Positions 25,357 to 34,107 are shown, counted from the stretch's first letter. The stretch is DNA of 51,200 bases from Spirochaetota bacterium (GCA_029778945.1 JAKPBN010000487.1:1-51200), one strand, 5' to 3'. Program-made: numbers and translations. The notes: generated by a model from the letters alone, not told the origin.

Positions 25357-25983
25357 ATGAGATCAAGAGCGCTTTTGCCGCTGGCAGTCTGCGGGTTCCT
25401 TGGGCTCCAGGTCCTCCATGCCCAGTCCTCGGAGCTGGGCCTCCTGGGAAAGCCCTTTGGGGCCGTCCTGGCCGAGAAAGGCAGTCCTACAACCCTGGGC
25501 CATGATGCGGGCTTCCTGGACTCCGGCGCCGTATACCGCTTTTTTGGCTCCTGGTTTGACTATTACCTATCCTGTGACGATCGATATACATTTAACAGCC
25601 CCATCCTCCTCGACCTCGCGGCGGGGGTGAGTGCCCAGCCCCTCCGGAGGGGCTATACAGTCCTGGCCTATCCTGCCGCCTCCTTCTGGATCGAGGAGGG
25701 GGGCCGGGCCGTGGCCCTGGAGTACGGGCCTGGCCAGGTCCTTCCCCCGGCCTTGGGAAGGCTGGCCAGCCTCGAGGATGCCCAGGCCCGCCTGGGCAGT
25801 CCTCGAGGGCGTATCGAGGGCTGGTACCGCTTTGCCCCGCCCAAGGATCTTTCCGTTCTAGGGGAGGTTTTTATATACTTTGACGGCCCGGAGCCCCTCC
25901 GGGTTGTCCTCTTCTCTTCGGCCTATGCCCTGCCTGAGACCTGGGACTGGGATGGCCGCGCTCAGCCCGGCAAGCAAGGATGA
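25357..25983 (+). CDS. Exported protein of unknown function
   Basis: A 208-residue protein with a signal peptide (LLPLAVCGFLGLQVLHAQ; cleavage likely after HAQ or AQS). The mature part has DSGAVYRFFGSWFDYYLSCD, a Gly/Ala-rich middle and EVFIYFDGPEPLRVVLFSSA, suggesting a beta-rich fold. I do not recognise the family. GAGGGAGAG precedes the ATG. Its stop overlaps the DUF3788-like start by ATGA, so the two are coupled although the second protein looks cytoplasmic. Confidence 0.72.
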   Translation: MRSRALLPLAVCGFLGLQVLHAQSSELGLLGKPFGAVLAEKGSPTTLGHDAGFLDSGAVYRFFGSWFDYYLSCDDRYTFNSPILLDLAAGVSAQPLRRGYTVLAYPAASFWIEEGGRAVALEYGPGQVLPPALGRLASLEDAQARLGSPRGRIEGWYRFAPPKDLSVLGEVFIYFDGPEPLRVVLFSSAYALPETWDWDGRAQPGKQG

Positions 25984-26414
25984 CCATGAAACTAGAGATA
26001 GTGTTTAGCGACCCTGAAAAGACTCCCGACGAGGCAGGCTTGGCCGAGTGCCTTGGCCCCTCCCTGGCCTGGTTCCATGGCCTTGAGGCAAGCTGCCCCG
26101 GCTATGAAAAAGCCTGGCGCCACTATGGCCGGAAGTATGGATGGAAGTACCGGGCCAATGATCCGGCCAAGACCCTCTACGAGGCGACCCCCCTCAAGGG
26201 GAGCTTTGCCCTGACTATCGCGGTCCGGGAGCCCGAGTGGGCCCTCCTCGAGGGCCTCGACCTGGATGCCGAGGCCAGGGCTATCCTGGACAAGGCCAAG
26301 GCCCAGGACGAGGGCTATGGGATCAAGGCCGTGGTGGCGGACGAGGCAAGCTTCAGGGCTGCCCTGCGTTTTGTGAAGGCCCTGGCCGAGCAGCGGACTC
26401 AGGCCCAGGCCTAG
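25980..26414 (+). CDS. DUF3788-like protein
   Basis: A 144-residue cytoplasmic protein. The segment EKAWRHYGRKYGWKYRANDP followed by KTLYEATPLKGSFALTIAV matches the pattern of DUF3788 proteins (Tyr-x-x-Lys-Tyr-Gly-Trp, then a beta-rich core). The family has no established biochemical role. It is translationally coupled to the exported-protein gene and ends just before a clear bidirectional terminator. Confidence 0.72.
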   Translation: MTMKLEIVFSDPEKTPDEAGLAECLGPSLAWFHGLEASCPGYEKAWRHYGRKYGWKYRANDPAKTLYEATPLKGSFALTIAVREPEWALLEGLDLDAEARAILDKAKAQDEGYGIKAVVADEASFRAALRFVKALAEQRTQAQA

Positions 26415-26443
26415 GGCTCCTGGCCCGGGTCGCCGTAAAATGA

Positions 26444-26475
26444 GCAGGGCTGCCCCGGAGGGCAGCCCTGCTTTT
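26444..26475. terminator. Rho-independent terminator between convergent genes
   Basis: GCAGGGCTGCC and GGCAGCCCTGC form an 11-bp perfect stem with a six-base loop, followed by TTTT on the plus strand. It lies between the DUF3788-like gene and the convergent hsp20 gene and probably serves both. Confidence 0.85.
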
Positions 26476-26488
26476 CCATTTGGGCGCC

Positions 26489-26962
26489 TTAGGCGACCTT
26501 GACGACCACCTGGCGGGGGGCTTTCTCGGGCTTCTTGGGCAGGGCGATCATGAGGATGCCGTCCTTGAAGCGGGCCTCGATAGCCTCCTCGTCGGCGTTC
26601 TCAGGCAGGCTAAAGCTGCGGGTAAAGGCATAGTTCCGCCGCTCCCGATGGATCCACTTCTCGTCCTCGGCCTTGGGGGCTTCCTTGGCCTCGGCCTTTT
26701 CCACCGTCTCCACCTTTAGGCTGAGCACCGAATCCTTGACCTCGATCTGGACGTCCTTTTCGGAGAGGCCGGGAAGCTCGGCCTCGATCAGGTAGGCCTT
26801 CTCATTTTCCCGGATATCGATAGCCGGCTGGCGGACCGGGGCGGCCCTAAAGGCGTCGAAGCCCAGGAACTCCTCCAGGAAGTCCAGGGGATCCCTCTGG
26901 AGAATCAGATCATTGGTAACCCTAAGGCCAAGGCGGGGATCGTACAGGCTAATGTTCCTCAT
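26489..26962 (-). CDS. Small heat shock protein, Hsp20 family
   Basis: A 157-residue chaperone that holds unfolding proteins in large oligomers. An N-terminal arm of about 45 residues is followed by an alpha-crystallin domain from RQPAIDIRENEKAYLIEAEL to about residue 145. AELPGLSEKDVQIEV and the conserved ARFKDGILMIALPK (A-x-x-x-D/N-G-x-L) motif are present. The C-terminal tail KPEKAPRQVVVKVA carries a V-x-V motif for oligomer contacts. An ATG with GGAGGTTTG upstream marks the start. A near-perfect -24/-12 promoter lies 57 bases upstream, implying sigma-54 control. Confidence 0.95.
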   Translation of the reverse strand: MRNISLYDPRLGLRVTNDLILQRDPLDFLEEFLGFDAFRAAPVRQPAIDIRENEKAYLIEAELPGLSEKDVQIEVKDSVLSLKVETVEKAEAKEAPKAEDEKWIHRERRNYAFTRSFSLPENADEEAIEARFKDGILMIALPKKPEKAPRQVVVKVA

Positions 26963-27018
26963 ATCAAACCTCCATCGGTTTATCGGTGTAGGGGCTCTTA
27001 CGCCCTCACTCTTGTATA

Positions 27019-27034
27019 TGCAAACAGCGTGCCA
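27019..27034 (-). promoter_or_regulatory. Sigma-54 (RpoN) promoter of hsp20
   Basis: On the minus strand the sequence is TGGCACGCTGTTTGCA. This matches the RpoN consensus TGGCACG-N4-TTGC(A/T) exactly, with GG and GC ten bases apart. The predicted start is near 27008, giving a leader of about 46 bases. It requires an AAA+ activator not encoded in the window. Confidence 0.85.
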
Positions 27035-27284
27035 GGATTAGGAATAAATTCTATCCGAAATTGCGATTTTTTAAAAAGATTTATAAATCAATATAATATA
27101 AATAAATAATAGATAGCCCCGATCAAAGGGCTAATTCTCTAAGTCGAACAAAGCCTTCCTCCGAGCTAAGCCAGGCCTAAAGAATTGTGTGGGGCTGTGT
27201 AGGAATGGAAACGGTGTGTTTCGAAAGTGACTACTAAGTGTTTCAATAAGAAACATAACTGAGGATTATTCGCCTAAGCGCTAT
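27035..27284. other. AT-rich upstream region of hsp20, no gene seen
   Basis: This stretch has no coding potential and is far richer in A+T than the rest of the window, above all at 27061-27115 (A/T runs including AATCAATATAATA, close to an IHF-type site). TAGCCC-N8-GGGCTA at 27114-27133 is an inverted repeat that could be an activator site or, read leftward with its following AT-rich tail, a terminator for the sensor kinase gene ending at 27285. Such DNA upstream of a sigma-54 promoter usually bends to bring the activator to the polymerase. Confidence 0.55.
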
Positions 27285-29360
27285 CTATGAGCTCCTAGTA
27301 TCCCCGGTTGTATCGCCGTCCCTATCGAAGGGAAAGCTGAGGCTTGCCCTCGTCCCTGGTCGTTCGGCCCCGGGGTAGGCCACGGTCCATTCCACATGGC
27401 CCTCGAGCTGATGGGCCAGGCTGGAGATGAGGCTAAAGCCCAGGGTCGCCGAGTTGAGGGGATCCGAATCCGGAGGCAGGCCGGGGCCGTGGTCAGTCAC
27501 CTCGACCTTTACCTCCGCCTTGGAGCCCTCGACGACGAGCTGCATGGACACCCGGATCGGGCCTCCCGATGTCGGGGAAGCGTACTTGATGGCGTTGGTG
27601 ATCAGCTCGTTCAGGATGAGGCCGCAGGGCAGGGCCTTGTCCAGGGAGAGGATAAAATGGCCAAAATCGGTCTCGATCCGGGTATCGGCCTGCTGCTGGG
27701 CATCCCGGAGGTAGGCCAGGAGGCGCTGGCCGTACTCGGCCATATTGACGCTGGATAGATCGTCGGCCTGGTAGAGGAGCTCATGGGTCAGGGACATGGA
27801 GTAGACCCGGTTCTGGCTGGTCCTGAAGAGCTCCCTGTCCTCGGGGTTCTTGATGTGGCGGATCTGGAGGTTGAGGAGGCTGGCCACGATCTGGAGGTTG
27901 TTCTTGACCCGGTGGTGGATCTCCTTGAGGAGGACCACCTTTTCCTCGAGGGCCTTCTCGAGCTGGTCCTGGGCCACGCGCCGGGAAGTCACGTCGAAGA
28001 TGAGGACATAGTGGTAGGACCTGCCCCCCAGGCTTATGGGGTTCGAGTAGATCTCCACATCCCGGATCGAGCCGTTTTTCATCCGGTGTTTGAGGCTGTG
28101 GTGCCGGTTGCCGGTCTTCTTGGCCTCCGAGAGCTCCGCAAAGAGCTCGGCCGCGCTTTGGGCGCTGACGCCCTGGATAGTCACGGTCTCCAGCTCCTCC
28201 AGGGTATAGCCGTAAAAGTCCACGGCCGCGGGGTTGGCCCCCCGGATGATGCCCAGGTCGGGCTCTATAAGGAGAGCCGGGACGGGGTTGTCGTGGAAGA
28301 GGCTGCGGTAGCGCTCCTCGCTCTCCTGGAGCTCCTTGTCCCGGCAGCCTACGCCGGTGGCCATGAGATTAAAGGTCTCGGCTATGCCCGCGAGCTCCGG
28401 GGGGTAGTCGCCGCTTACCCGGAGGTCATAGTTGCCCTGGGCCACGGCCCGCATTTTGCCAAGGATATCCTCGAGGGGCCTGGCCAGGTCCCGCCGGATC
28501 CGGAGCCCAAACAGGATGGCCAGGAGGGCCGCCGCGGCTATGGCCCCACCCATCCGGAGGAGGAGGCTCCGGTAGAAAGGGGATAGAAAGGAGGATTCCC
28601 TATAGTAGATGGCCTTCCAGGGACTGTCCGGAACGGGGGCAGAAAAGGCCAGGTAGGACTTGGAGGCCACCCTAAGGGTTTGTTCCTTCCCGGCGGCAAA
28701 AAGCCTTTGTGCCGGGATGTTCGCCTGGGCCAGGGGGCTGGCCCGGCTTAGGGCAATGAGGCTGCCGTCCTGGTCAAAAATCGCCACCATGTCGCCCTCG
28801 GCCAGGCGCAGATTGTCCAGGAAATTCTCCAGAAGGCCGAGGGCCATCGCGGCGATGTCGGTGCCCTGGGGGCTACGCTGCCATCGGACAAGCCTCGTTC
28901 CCCCCCGGCCGTCCGGGAGGGGGCCGGTCCAGCCCTCGGCGGCGGCCAGGTCCGTGCTGGAGCCAAGGTCATGGCTGGCCGCGGCCACGGCAGAGGCCTC
29001 GGTGGGGGGCCAGAGCAGGGCGGGCCGGCCCTGGGGATCAAGGCGGGCCGCAAAGGCCACCCGAATCCGTTTTCCGCCCCCCTTGGCCAGGAAGGAGGCC
29101 AGGGCCGGGTTGTCCTCCGGTGGATAGAGGGACATCGAGTCCAGGACGGTGCTTACAGAGGTCCGTCCCCAGGCGGCCTCCTGGGCGGCCAGGCCCACCT
29201 GGACCCTTAGGCTGGTCTCCATGGTCCTTTCCATGTTGGTCGCCACAAGGTGACCGCCCCCTATTCCCAGGACCAGGATGGGAATAAGGGCCAGGACAAG
29301 GAGCCCCACCCCCGTTGTCCTACTGAGCGTAGCCTTTCTTGCCCTCACCGCATCCTCCAC
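27285..29360 (-). CDS. Membrane sensor histidine kinase, HisKA_2/HWE type, with PAS domain
   Basis: A 691-residue protein. TM1 lies at about residues 17-38 and TM2 at 269-288, bracketing a 230-residue extracytoplasmic sensor that resembles a Cache domain (MVAIFDQDGSLIALSRASP). HAMP follows at about 290-342 and PAS at 347-462 (YRSLFHDNPVPALLI; GANPAAVDFYGYTLEEL). The kinase core begins LLKEIHHRVKNNLQIVASLL (phospho-acceptor His482). N-box LILNELITNAIKYA and G-box DHGPGLP complete the ATPase domain. No response regulator is adjacent, so it is an orphan kinase. It reads toward hsp20 with a 322-base gap. Confidence 0.93.
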   Translation of the reverse strand: MEDAVRARKATLSRTTGVGLLVLALIPILVLGIGGGHLVATNMERTMETSLRVQVGLAAQEAAWGRTSVSTVLDSMSLYPPEDNPALASFLAKGGGKRIRVAFAARLDPQGRPALLWPPTEASAVAAASHDLGSSTDLAAAEGWTGPLPDGRGGTRLVRWQRSPQGTDIAAMALGLLENFLDNLRLAEGDMVAIFDQDGSLIALSRASPLAQANIPAQRLFAAGKEQTLRVASKSYLAFSAPVPDSPWKAIYYRESSFLSPFYRSLLLRMGGAIAAAALLAILFGLRIRRDLARPLEDILGKMRAVAQGNYDLRVSGDYPPELAGIAETFNLMATGVGCRDKELQESEERYRSLFHDNPVPALLIEPDLGIIRGANPAAVDFYGYTLEELETVTIQGVSAQSAAELFAELSEAKKTGNRHHSLKHRMKNGSIRDVEIYSNPISLGGRSYHYVLIFDVTSRRVAQDQLEKALEEKVVLLKEIHHRVKNNLQIVASLLNLQIRHIKNPEDRELFRTSQNRVYSMSLTHELLYQADDLSSVNMAEYGQRLLAYLRDAQQQADTRIETDFGHFILSLDKALPCGLILNELITNAIKYASPTSGGPIRVSMQLVVEGSKAEVKVEVTDHGPGLPPDSDPLNSATLGFSLISSLAHQLEGHVEWTVAYPGAERPGTRASLSFPFDRDGDTTGDTRSS

Positions 29361-29466
29361 CTATCATTTTAGTATTGGAGAGGCCGGGGAGCGGCGCAAG
29401 GGCTGGAGCCTAGCCGGCCAGCCCCTAATTTTGGATAAAATGGAGTAAAATGTAACAGATTCCTAA

Positions 29467-29532
29467 CCGGATCTTTGCATTTCCCCGGATCTAGGGTAAA
29501 CTTCAGGCAGAATAGGGCCCTAAAGGGGCCCT
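29467..29532 (+). promoter_or_regulatory. Direct repeats and hairpin upstream of the metal/phosphonate binding-protein gene
   Basis: CCGGATCT occurs at 29467-29474 and again at 29485-29492, 18 bases apart. AGGGCCC-TAAAG-GGGCCCT (29514-29532) is a 7-bp perfect hairpin ending two bases before the AGGAGG site of the binding-protein gene. These could be an operator pair and a translational control hairpin. No Fur-box match was seen. Confidence 0.4.
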
Positions 29533-29548
29533 CTAGGAGGAAGCTCAA

Positions 29549-30547
29549 GTGAAACGATTCGCATTGATTCTCACCTGCATTGTCTCCGTCCTCGCCCTAG
29601 CGGGGGCCCAGGCCAAGTCCGTCGGGGCCTATACGACCCTCGAGGAGCCCCTTGCCAAGCAGCTCTTTGACCAGTTCGAGAAGGAGACGGGCATCCACGT
29701 CAACTGGCAGCGCCTTGCCGGTGGCGAGGCCGAGACCCGCATGGAGGCTGAAAAGGCCAATCCCCAGGCTTCGATCTGGGTCGGCGGCGTCGGCCTCAAC
29801 CACATGAGCGCCAAGGCCAAGGGCCTGACCACCCCCTACGTCTCCCGGCTCGCGGGCAACACCCCCGCCCAGTACCGGGACAAGGAGAACTACTGGATCG
29901 GCCTCTATGTGGGGCCCCTCGGCTTTATCTCCAACGATAAGCGCCTGGCCGAGCTCGGCCTCAAGCCCCCCAAGTCCTGGGCCGACCTCCTCAAGCCCGA
30001 GTACAAGGGCTATATCCGCATGGGCAATCCCTCCGTCACCGGGACGGCCTACAATGTCCTTACCACGATCCGCTATGTCTTCAACAAGGACGAGGAAAAG
30101 GCCTTTGACTACATGAAAAAGCTCGATGTGAACATCGACCAGTACACCAAGTCCGGCGCCGCCGGCGGCAAGAGCGTCGCGATCGGCGAGATCCCGATCG
30201 CCATCGGCTATGCCCACGACATGGTCAAGCTCAAGGTCGAGGGAGCCCCCGTCTCCATCAACATCCCCACCGAGGGCACGGGCTACGAAGTCGCCTCCAT
30301 GTCCCTCGTCAAGGGCGGCAAGGACCCGGTCAACGCCAAGAAGCTCTATGACTGGATCCTCTCCAAGACCGCCCAGGACATCATCGGCTCCTGGTACGTC
30401 GTGCCCCTCTCCAAGCTCGCGGTCAAGAACCCCGTGGCCTTCAGCCTCGAGGACGTGAAGACCGTCAAGCAGGACCTCCAGTGGGACGCGGACAACAAGC
30501 CCCGTCTCGTCGAGAGGTGGAACAAGGAAATCGGCTCCAAGCGCTAG
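29549..30547 (+). CDS. Fe(III)/2-aminoethylphosphonate-type ABC substrate-binding protein
   Basis: A 332-residue periplasmic binding protein of the FbpA/AfuA/PhnS group. A signal peptide covers residues 1-22 (FALILTCIVSVLALAGAQA). Family features are VGAYTTLEEPLAKQLFDQFE, LYVGPLGFISNDKRL, SWADLLKPEYKGYIRMGNPS and the C-terminal NAKKLYDWILSKTAQ. The double-Tyr iron ligand pair of FbpA is not obvious, so phosphonate, polyamine or another small anion remain possible. Start is GTG with AGGAGG eight bases upstream. It is separated from its permease gene by interspersed element B. Confidence 0.85.
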   Translation: MKRFALILTCIVSVLALAGAQAKSVGAYTTLEEPLAKQLFDQFEKETGIHVNWQRLAGGEAETRMEAEKANPQASIWVGGVGLNHMSAKAKGLTTPYVSRLAGNTPAQYRDKENYWIGLYVGPLGFISNDKRLAELGLKPPKSWADLLKPEYKGYIRMGNPSVTGTAYNVLTTIRYVFNKDEEKAFDYMKKLDVNIDQYTKSGAAGGKSVAIGEIPIAIGYAHDMVKLKVEGAPVSINIPTEGTGYEVASMSLVKGGKDPVNAKKLYDWILSKTAQDIIGSWYVVPLSKLAVKNPVAFSLEDVKTVKQDLQWDADNKPRLVERWNKEIGSKR

Positions 30548-30558
30548 GTTAAGGGAAA

Positions 30559-30739
30559 GCCACAGAATCGAGGCCCGGCCGAGCCGGGCCGAAGATCTAG
30601 CGGAGCCGGGAGAAATCCCGGCGAAGCGCGTAGGCACGAAGACACGGAGACACGGAGGAAAGAGGAGAATTTTAGTCGGGAGAATAGGGGATTTTTTCGC
30701 CCTATCCATTCCGCTCTCTTCACTCCGTGCCTCTGTGGC
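30559..30739 (+). repeat. Interspersed inverted-repeat element (copy B)
   Basis: Ends are GCCACAGA (30559-30566) and TCTGTGGC (30732-30739), an 8-bp terminal inverted repeat. Inside are two GC-rich hairpins (GGCCCGGC-CGA-GCCGGGCC at 30573-30591; CCGGGA-GAAA-TCCCGG at 30606-30621, a GNRA-like loop) and CACGAAGACACGGAGACACG repeats, answered on the right by CTCCGTGCCTCTGTG. No coding potential. It lies between a binding-protein gene and its permease gene, like copy D. Confidence 0.8.
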
Positions 30740-30774
30740 CGTTTGGGCGCATAATTTCTCCTAAGTAGGTCGCC

Positions 30775-32982
30775 GTGTTTACCAAGAAGAAGATCATCAC
30801 CTTTCTGACGGCCCTGACCGTCTTCCTCGTCCTGGACCTCTGGATGTTCTCCTCCCTCAAGGGAAGCTACTCCAAGACCCTGGCCGAGGACCAGGTCCTC
30901 CTCGCGACCGCCGTGGCCAGGTCGGCCCCCGCCGAGTCCGAGGCCGTGGAGCCCTGGCTCCGGTCCGCCACCGCAAGCTACGGGGGCACCACCTTCCTCT
31001 ACCTCAAGGGCATCCCCGGAGTCGACGAGGCGGTCGAGGCCTCGGCCTCGAATCCCATGCTCCTAGGGCTCTATGAGGCCAGCAAGGACGACGAGGCCTT
31101 CGCCAAGGGCATCGAGGCCGCGGGCTACCTCGAGACCTCCCTCTCGGACGGGGTCTATCGCCTGGGGGAGGCAAAGGTCCGCCTCCTTTTCGCCCCCGTG
31201 CCCAGCGCCGCCGGGGACTCCGCCACGGGCATCGTGGTGGCCGCCCTGGACGAGGCCCGGGCCAGGTCCTTCATCAACCTCGCCGACGCCCTCTCGGCCA
31301 TAGCCCTCATCGTCTTCGCCCTGGCCTTTGGCATCATCCTCTTCACGAGGGACCCGCCCACGGGTTATGCGATCCTTGTCCTCTTCGGGGTGGCCGCGGT
31401 CTTTATCGCCTATCCCCTCCTCGAGGCCGCGAGGCTCACCTTCCTCAAGGAGGGCCGCTTTTCCCTCTCGGTCTGGAAGACCGTCCTGGGGAACAAGCAA
31501 TACCTCTCCGCCCTGGCCGGCTCGGTCAAGCTCGGCTGCGTGACCGCCACCATCTCGACCTTTGTGGGCTTCCTCTTCGCCTTCGCCGTGGCCCGCACCT
31601 CCATCAAGGCCAAGAAGCTCCTCACCACCCTGGCCACCATGCCGGTGATCTCCCCGCCCTTTTCCCTCACCCTCTCCATCATCCTCCTATTTGGCAACAA
31701 CGGCCTGATCACGAACCGCCTCCTCCACCTCCAGGGATTCTCCATCTACGGGATGTGGGGCCTCGCGATTGTCCAGACCATAAGCATGTTCCCCATCGCC
31801 TTCCTCACCCTCTCGGGGGTCCTCCAGGCCATGGACTCCACCCTCGAAGACGCCTCCCTCGACCTCAACGCCGGGCGCTGGACCACCTTCACCAAGGTGA
31901 CCCTGCCCCTGGCGGCCCCGGGCCTCCTGTCCTCCTGGCTCCTCGTGTTCACCAATTCCCTGGCGGACTTCGCCAATCCCCTCCTCCTCGCGGGCTCCTT
32001 CCGGGTCCTCTCCGTGGAGTCCTACATCGAGGTGACGGGGATGAACCGCCTGGCCAACGGGGCGGCCCTCTCGATCCTCCTCCTCCTGCCCACCCTCACG
32101 GCCTTCTTCCTCCAGCGCTCCTGGGTGTCCAGGAAGTCCTTTGTGGTGGTCACGGGCAAGCCCTCGGGCCGGATGTCGGACCTGGCCTCGAAGCCCGTCC
32201 GCAACGCCCTCGTGGTCGTGATCAGCCTCATCTCGGCCTTTATCGTGGCCCTCTACGGCACCATCGTCGCGGGCTGCTTTGTCAAGAACTGGGGCGTCGA
32301 CTACAGCTTTACCCTCTCGAACATCGTGGAGGCCCTCCAGCGGGGCAAGGACGCCCTCTTCTCGACCCTGCTTCTCTCGGCCATAGCCACGCCGATAGCG
32401 GGCATCCTGTCCATGGTCGCCGCCGTCCTCGTGGTGAGGAAGAAATTCCCGGGCAAGAGATTCCTCGAGGCCCTGGTGATGACCCCCTTCGCCATCCCGG
32501 GCACCCTCCTGGGCATCAGCTACATCCTGGCCTTCAACAAGCAACCGATCCTCCTCGTGGGCACCGCGGCCATCCTCGTGGTCAACTACGTGGTCCGGGA
32601 GCTTCCCGTGGGCCTGGAGAACGGGGTGGCCACCCTGCGCCAGATCGACCCCTCCATCGAGGAGGCGGCCTCCGACCTGGGGGCCGACCAGGCCACGGTC
32701 TTCCGAACCGTCGTGATGCCCCTGATCAGGCCGGCCTTTATCTCCTCCATGTCCTACACCTTCGTGCGCTCCATGACGGCGGTCTCGGCGATCATCTTCC
32801 TGATCAGCGCCCGCTGGTACCACATCACGATCCAGATCTACAACTTCTCGGAGAATATCCGCTTTGGCCTGGCGAGCGTCCTCGCCACGACCCTCATCAT
32901 CATCGTCCTGGCCGTCTTTGGCCTCATGCGGCTCTTCCTCCGGCAGAGCGAGAATCTCGAAAAGACCATCACGATCCAGTGA
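30775..32982 (+). CDS. Fused double-domain ABC permease with extra N-terminal extracytoplasmic domain
   Basis: A 735-residue permease of the FbpB/ThiP class, in which both membrane domains are in one chain. The first domain holds an EAA-like loop LEDASLDLNAGRWTTFTKVT, the second IEEAASDLGADQATVFRTVV. Typical FbpB is about 500-560 residues; the excess is N-terminal. It consists of TM at about 7-28, roughly 135 residues that look extracytoplasmic and Cache-like (SNPMLLGLYEASKDDEAFAK; LLFAPVPSAAGDSATGIVVA), then two further TM segments before the permease core. The start is GTG, with only a weak site (AAGTAGG) upstream. Element B lies between it and the binding-protein gene. Confidence 0.88.
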   Translation: MFTKKKIITFLTALTVFLVLDLWMFSSLKGSYSKTLAEDQVLLATAVARSAPAESEAVEPWLRSATASYGGTTFLYLKGIPGVDEAVEASASNPMLLGLYEASKDDEAFAKGIEAAGYLETSLSDGVYRLGEAKVRLLFAPVPSAAGDSATGIVVAALDEARARSFINLADALSAIALIVFALAFGIILFTRDPPTGYAILVLFGVAAVFIAYPLLEAARLTFLKEGRFSLSVWKTVLGNKQYLSALAGSVKLGCVTATISTFVGFLFAFAVARTSIKAKKLLTTLATMPVISPPFSLTLSIILLFGNNGLITNRLLHLQGFSIYGMWGLAIVQTISMFPIAFLTLSGVLQAMDSTLEDASLDLNAGRWTTFTKVTLPLAAPGLLSSWLLVFTNSLADFANPLLLAGSFRVLSVESYIEVTGMNRLANGAALSILLLLPTLTAFFLQRSWVSRKSFVVVTGKPSGRMSDLASKPVRNALVVVISLISAFIVALYGTIVAGCFVKNWGVDYSFTLSNIVEALQRGKDALFSTLLLSAIATPIAGILSMVAAVLVVRKKFPGKRFLEALVMTPFAIPGTLLGISYILAFNKQPILLVGTAAILVVNYVVRELPVGLENGVATLRQIDPSIEEAASDLGADQATVFRTVVMPLIRPAFISSMSYTFVRSMTAVSAIIFLISARWYHITIQIYNFSENIRFGLASVLATTLIIIVLAVFGLMRLFLRQSENLEKTITIQ

Positions 32983-32996
32983 GAGAGGTAGTGACC

Positions 32997-34091
32997 ATGA
33001 GAGACAAATCCGTGCCCGTGCGCCTCGAGCAGGTGACCAAGATATTCCGGGATCCCAAGACCAAGACCGAGGTGGCCGCCGTCAATGGGGCCGACTTTGA
33101 GGTGAGCCCCGGGGAGCTCGTCACCCTCCTTGGCCCTTCCGGCTGCGGCAAGACGACCACCCTGCGCATGGTGGGGGGCTTTGAGCTTCCCACCCGGGGC
33201 AAGATCTCCATCGGCGGGGAGGACGTGACCTTCCTCCCCCCCAACGGCCGCGCCACGGCGACGGTCTTCCAGTCCTACGGCCTCTTTCCCCACCTCAACG
33301 TCTTTGACAATGTGGCCTATGGCCTCCGGGTGAGGAAGGTCGAGCAGGCCGAGCTCAAGCGCCGGGTCGAGGAGGCCCTGGCCCTGGTGGGCCTGACCGA
33401 CCTGGCCCTGCGCGCCCCCTCCCGCCTTTCCGGCGGCCAGCAGCAGCGGGTCGCCCTGGCCCGGAGCCTGGTGGTCGAGCCCAAGGTCCTCCTCCTGGAC
33501 GAGCCTCTCTCCAACCTCGATGCCCTGCTGCGGGAGCAGATGCGCGTGGAGATCCGGAAGATCCAGAAGGCCCTGGGCATCACGGCCATCTATGTGACCC
33601 ACGACCGGGTCGAGGCGATGAGCCTCTCGGACCGGGTCATCGTGATGCGCGGAGGGGTGATCGAGCAGATGGGTCCCCCCTCGTCGATCTACGAGGACCC
33701 GGACTCGAAATTCGTCGCGGGCTTTGTGGGCAAGGTGGCCTTCTTTCCCGTGACCTACGAGGGGCCCGAGGGCGACTACGCCATCTGCACCCTGGAGGGC
33801 AAGAAGGTGAGGGCCCGCAAGCGCGCGGCCGCCGTGAGCCCGGGATCCCCGGCCTGCCTCATGGCCCGGCCGGAGTCCCTCCGCCTGGGCGAGGCCGGGG
33901 CAGGGATCGCCGATGGGGTGGTTTCGGCCAACGTCTACCTTGGCTCTAGCGTCGAGTCCTTTGTCACGACGGCCTATGGGGAGGTCCTCGTCCAGATCGA
34001 CGATCCCGCGGAGAAGAAGGTCTGGCCCGAGGGCGCCCGGGTGTCCGTGTCCTTCAACGAGGCCCTGGTGAGGCTCCTGCCCGAGTCCTAG
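32997..34091 (+). CDS. ABC transporter ATP-binding protein, FbpC/PotA type
   Basis: A 364-residue ATPase. Walker A GPSGCGKTTT near residue 46, Q-loop VFQSYGLFPHLNVFDNVAYG, signature LSGGQQQRVALARSL, Walker B VLLLDEPLSNLDALLR, and H-loop YVTHDRVEAM (Arg in place of the usual Gln after HD). The C-terminal 110 residues form a TOBE-type domain. The ATG was chosen because GAGAGG lies nine bases upstream; the long frame further upstream is inside the permease gene. It ends the metal/phosphonate-type operon and is followed by a strong terminator. Confidence 0.94.
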   Translation: MRDKSVPVRLEQVTKIFRDPKTKTEVAAVNGADFEVSPGELVTLLGPSGCGKTTTLRMVGGFELPTRGKISIGGEDVTFLPPNGRATATVFQSYGLFPHLNVFDNVAYGLRVRKVEQAELKRRVEEALALVGLTDLALRAPSRLSGGQQQRVALARSLVVEPKVLLLDEPLSNLDALLREQMRVEIRKIQKALGITAIYVTHDRVEAMSLSDRVIVMRGGVIEQMGPPSSIYEDPDSKFVAGFVGKVAFFPVTYEGPEGDYAICTLEGKKVRARKRAAAVSPGSPACLMARPESLRLGEAGAGIADGVVSANVYLGSSVESFVTTAYGEVLVQIDDPAEKKVWPEGARVSVSFNEALVRLLPES

Positions 34092-34107
34092 GCCTGGCGC
34101 GCTGAAT

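Noticed and set aside
26963-27034. CIRCE or sigma-32 element upstream of hsp20
   Set aside because: No TTAGCACTC inverted repeat or CTTGAA/CCCCAT pair was found; the sigma-54 motif explains the region.
29361-29548. Fur box upstream of the Fe(III)-type binding-protein gene
   Set aside because: No match to the GATAATGATAATCATTATC pattern; so iron control is not supported by sequence.
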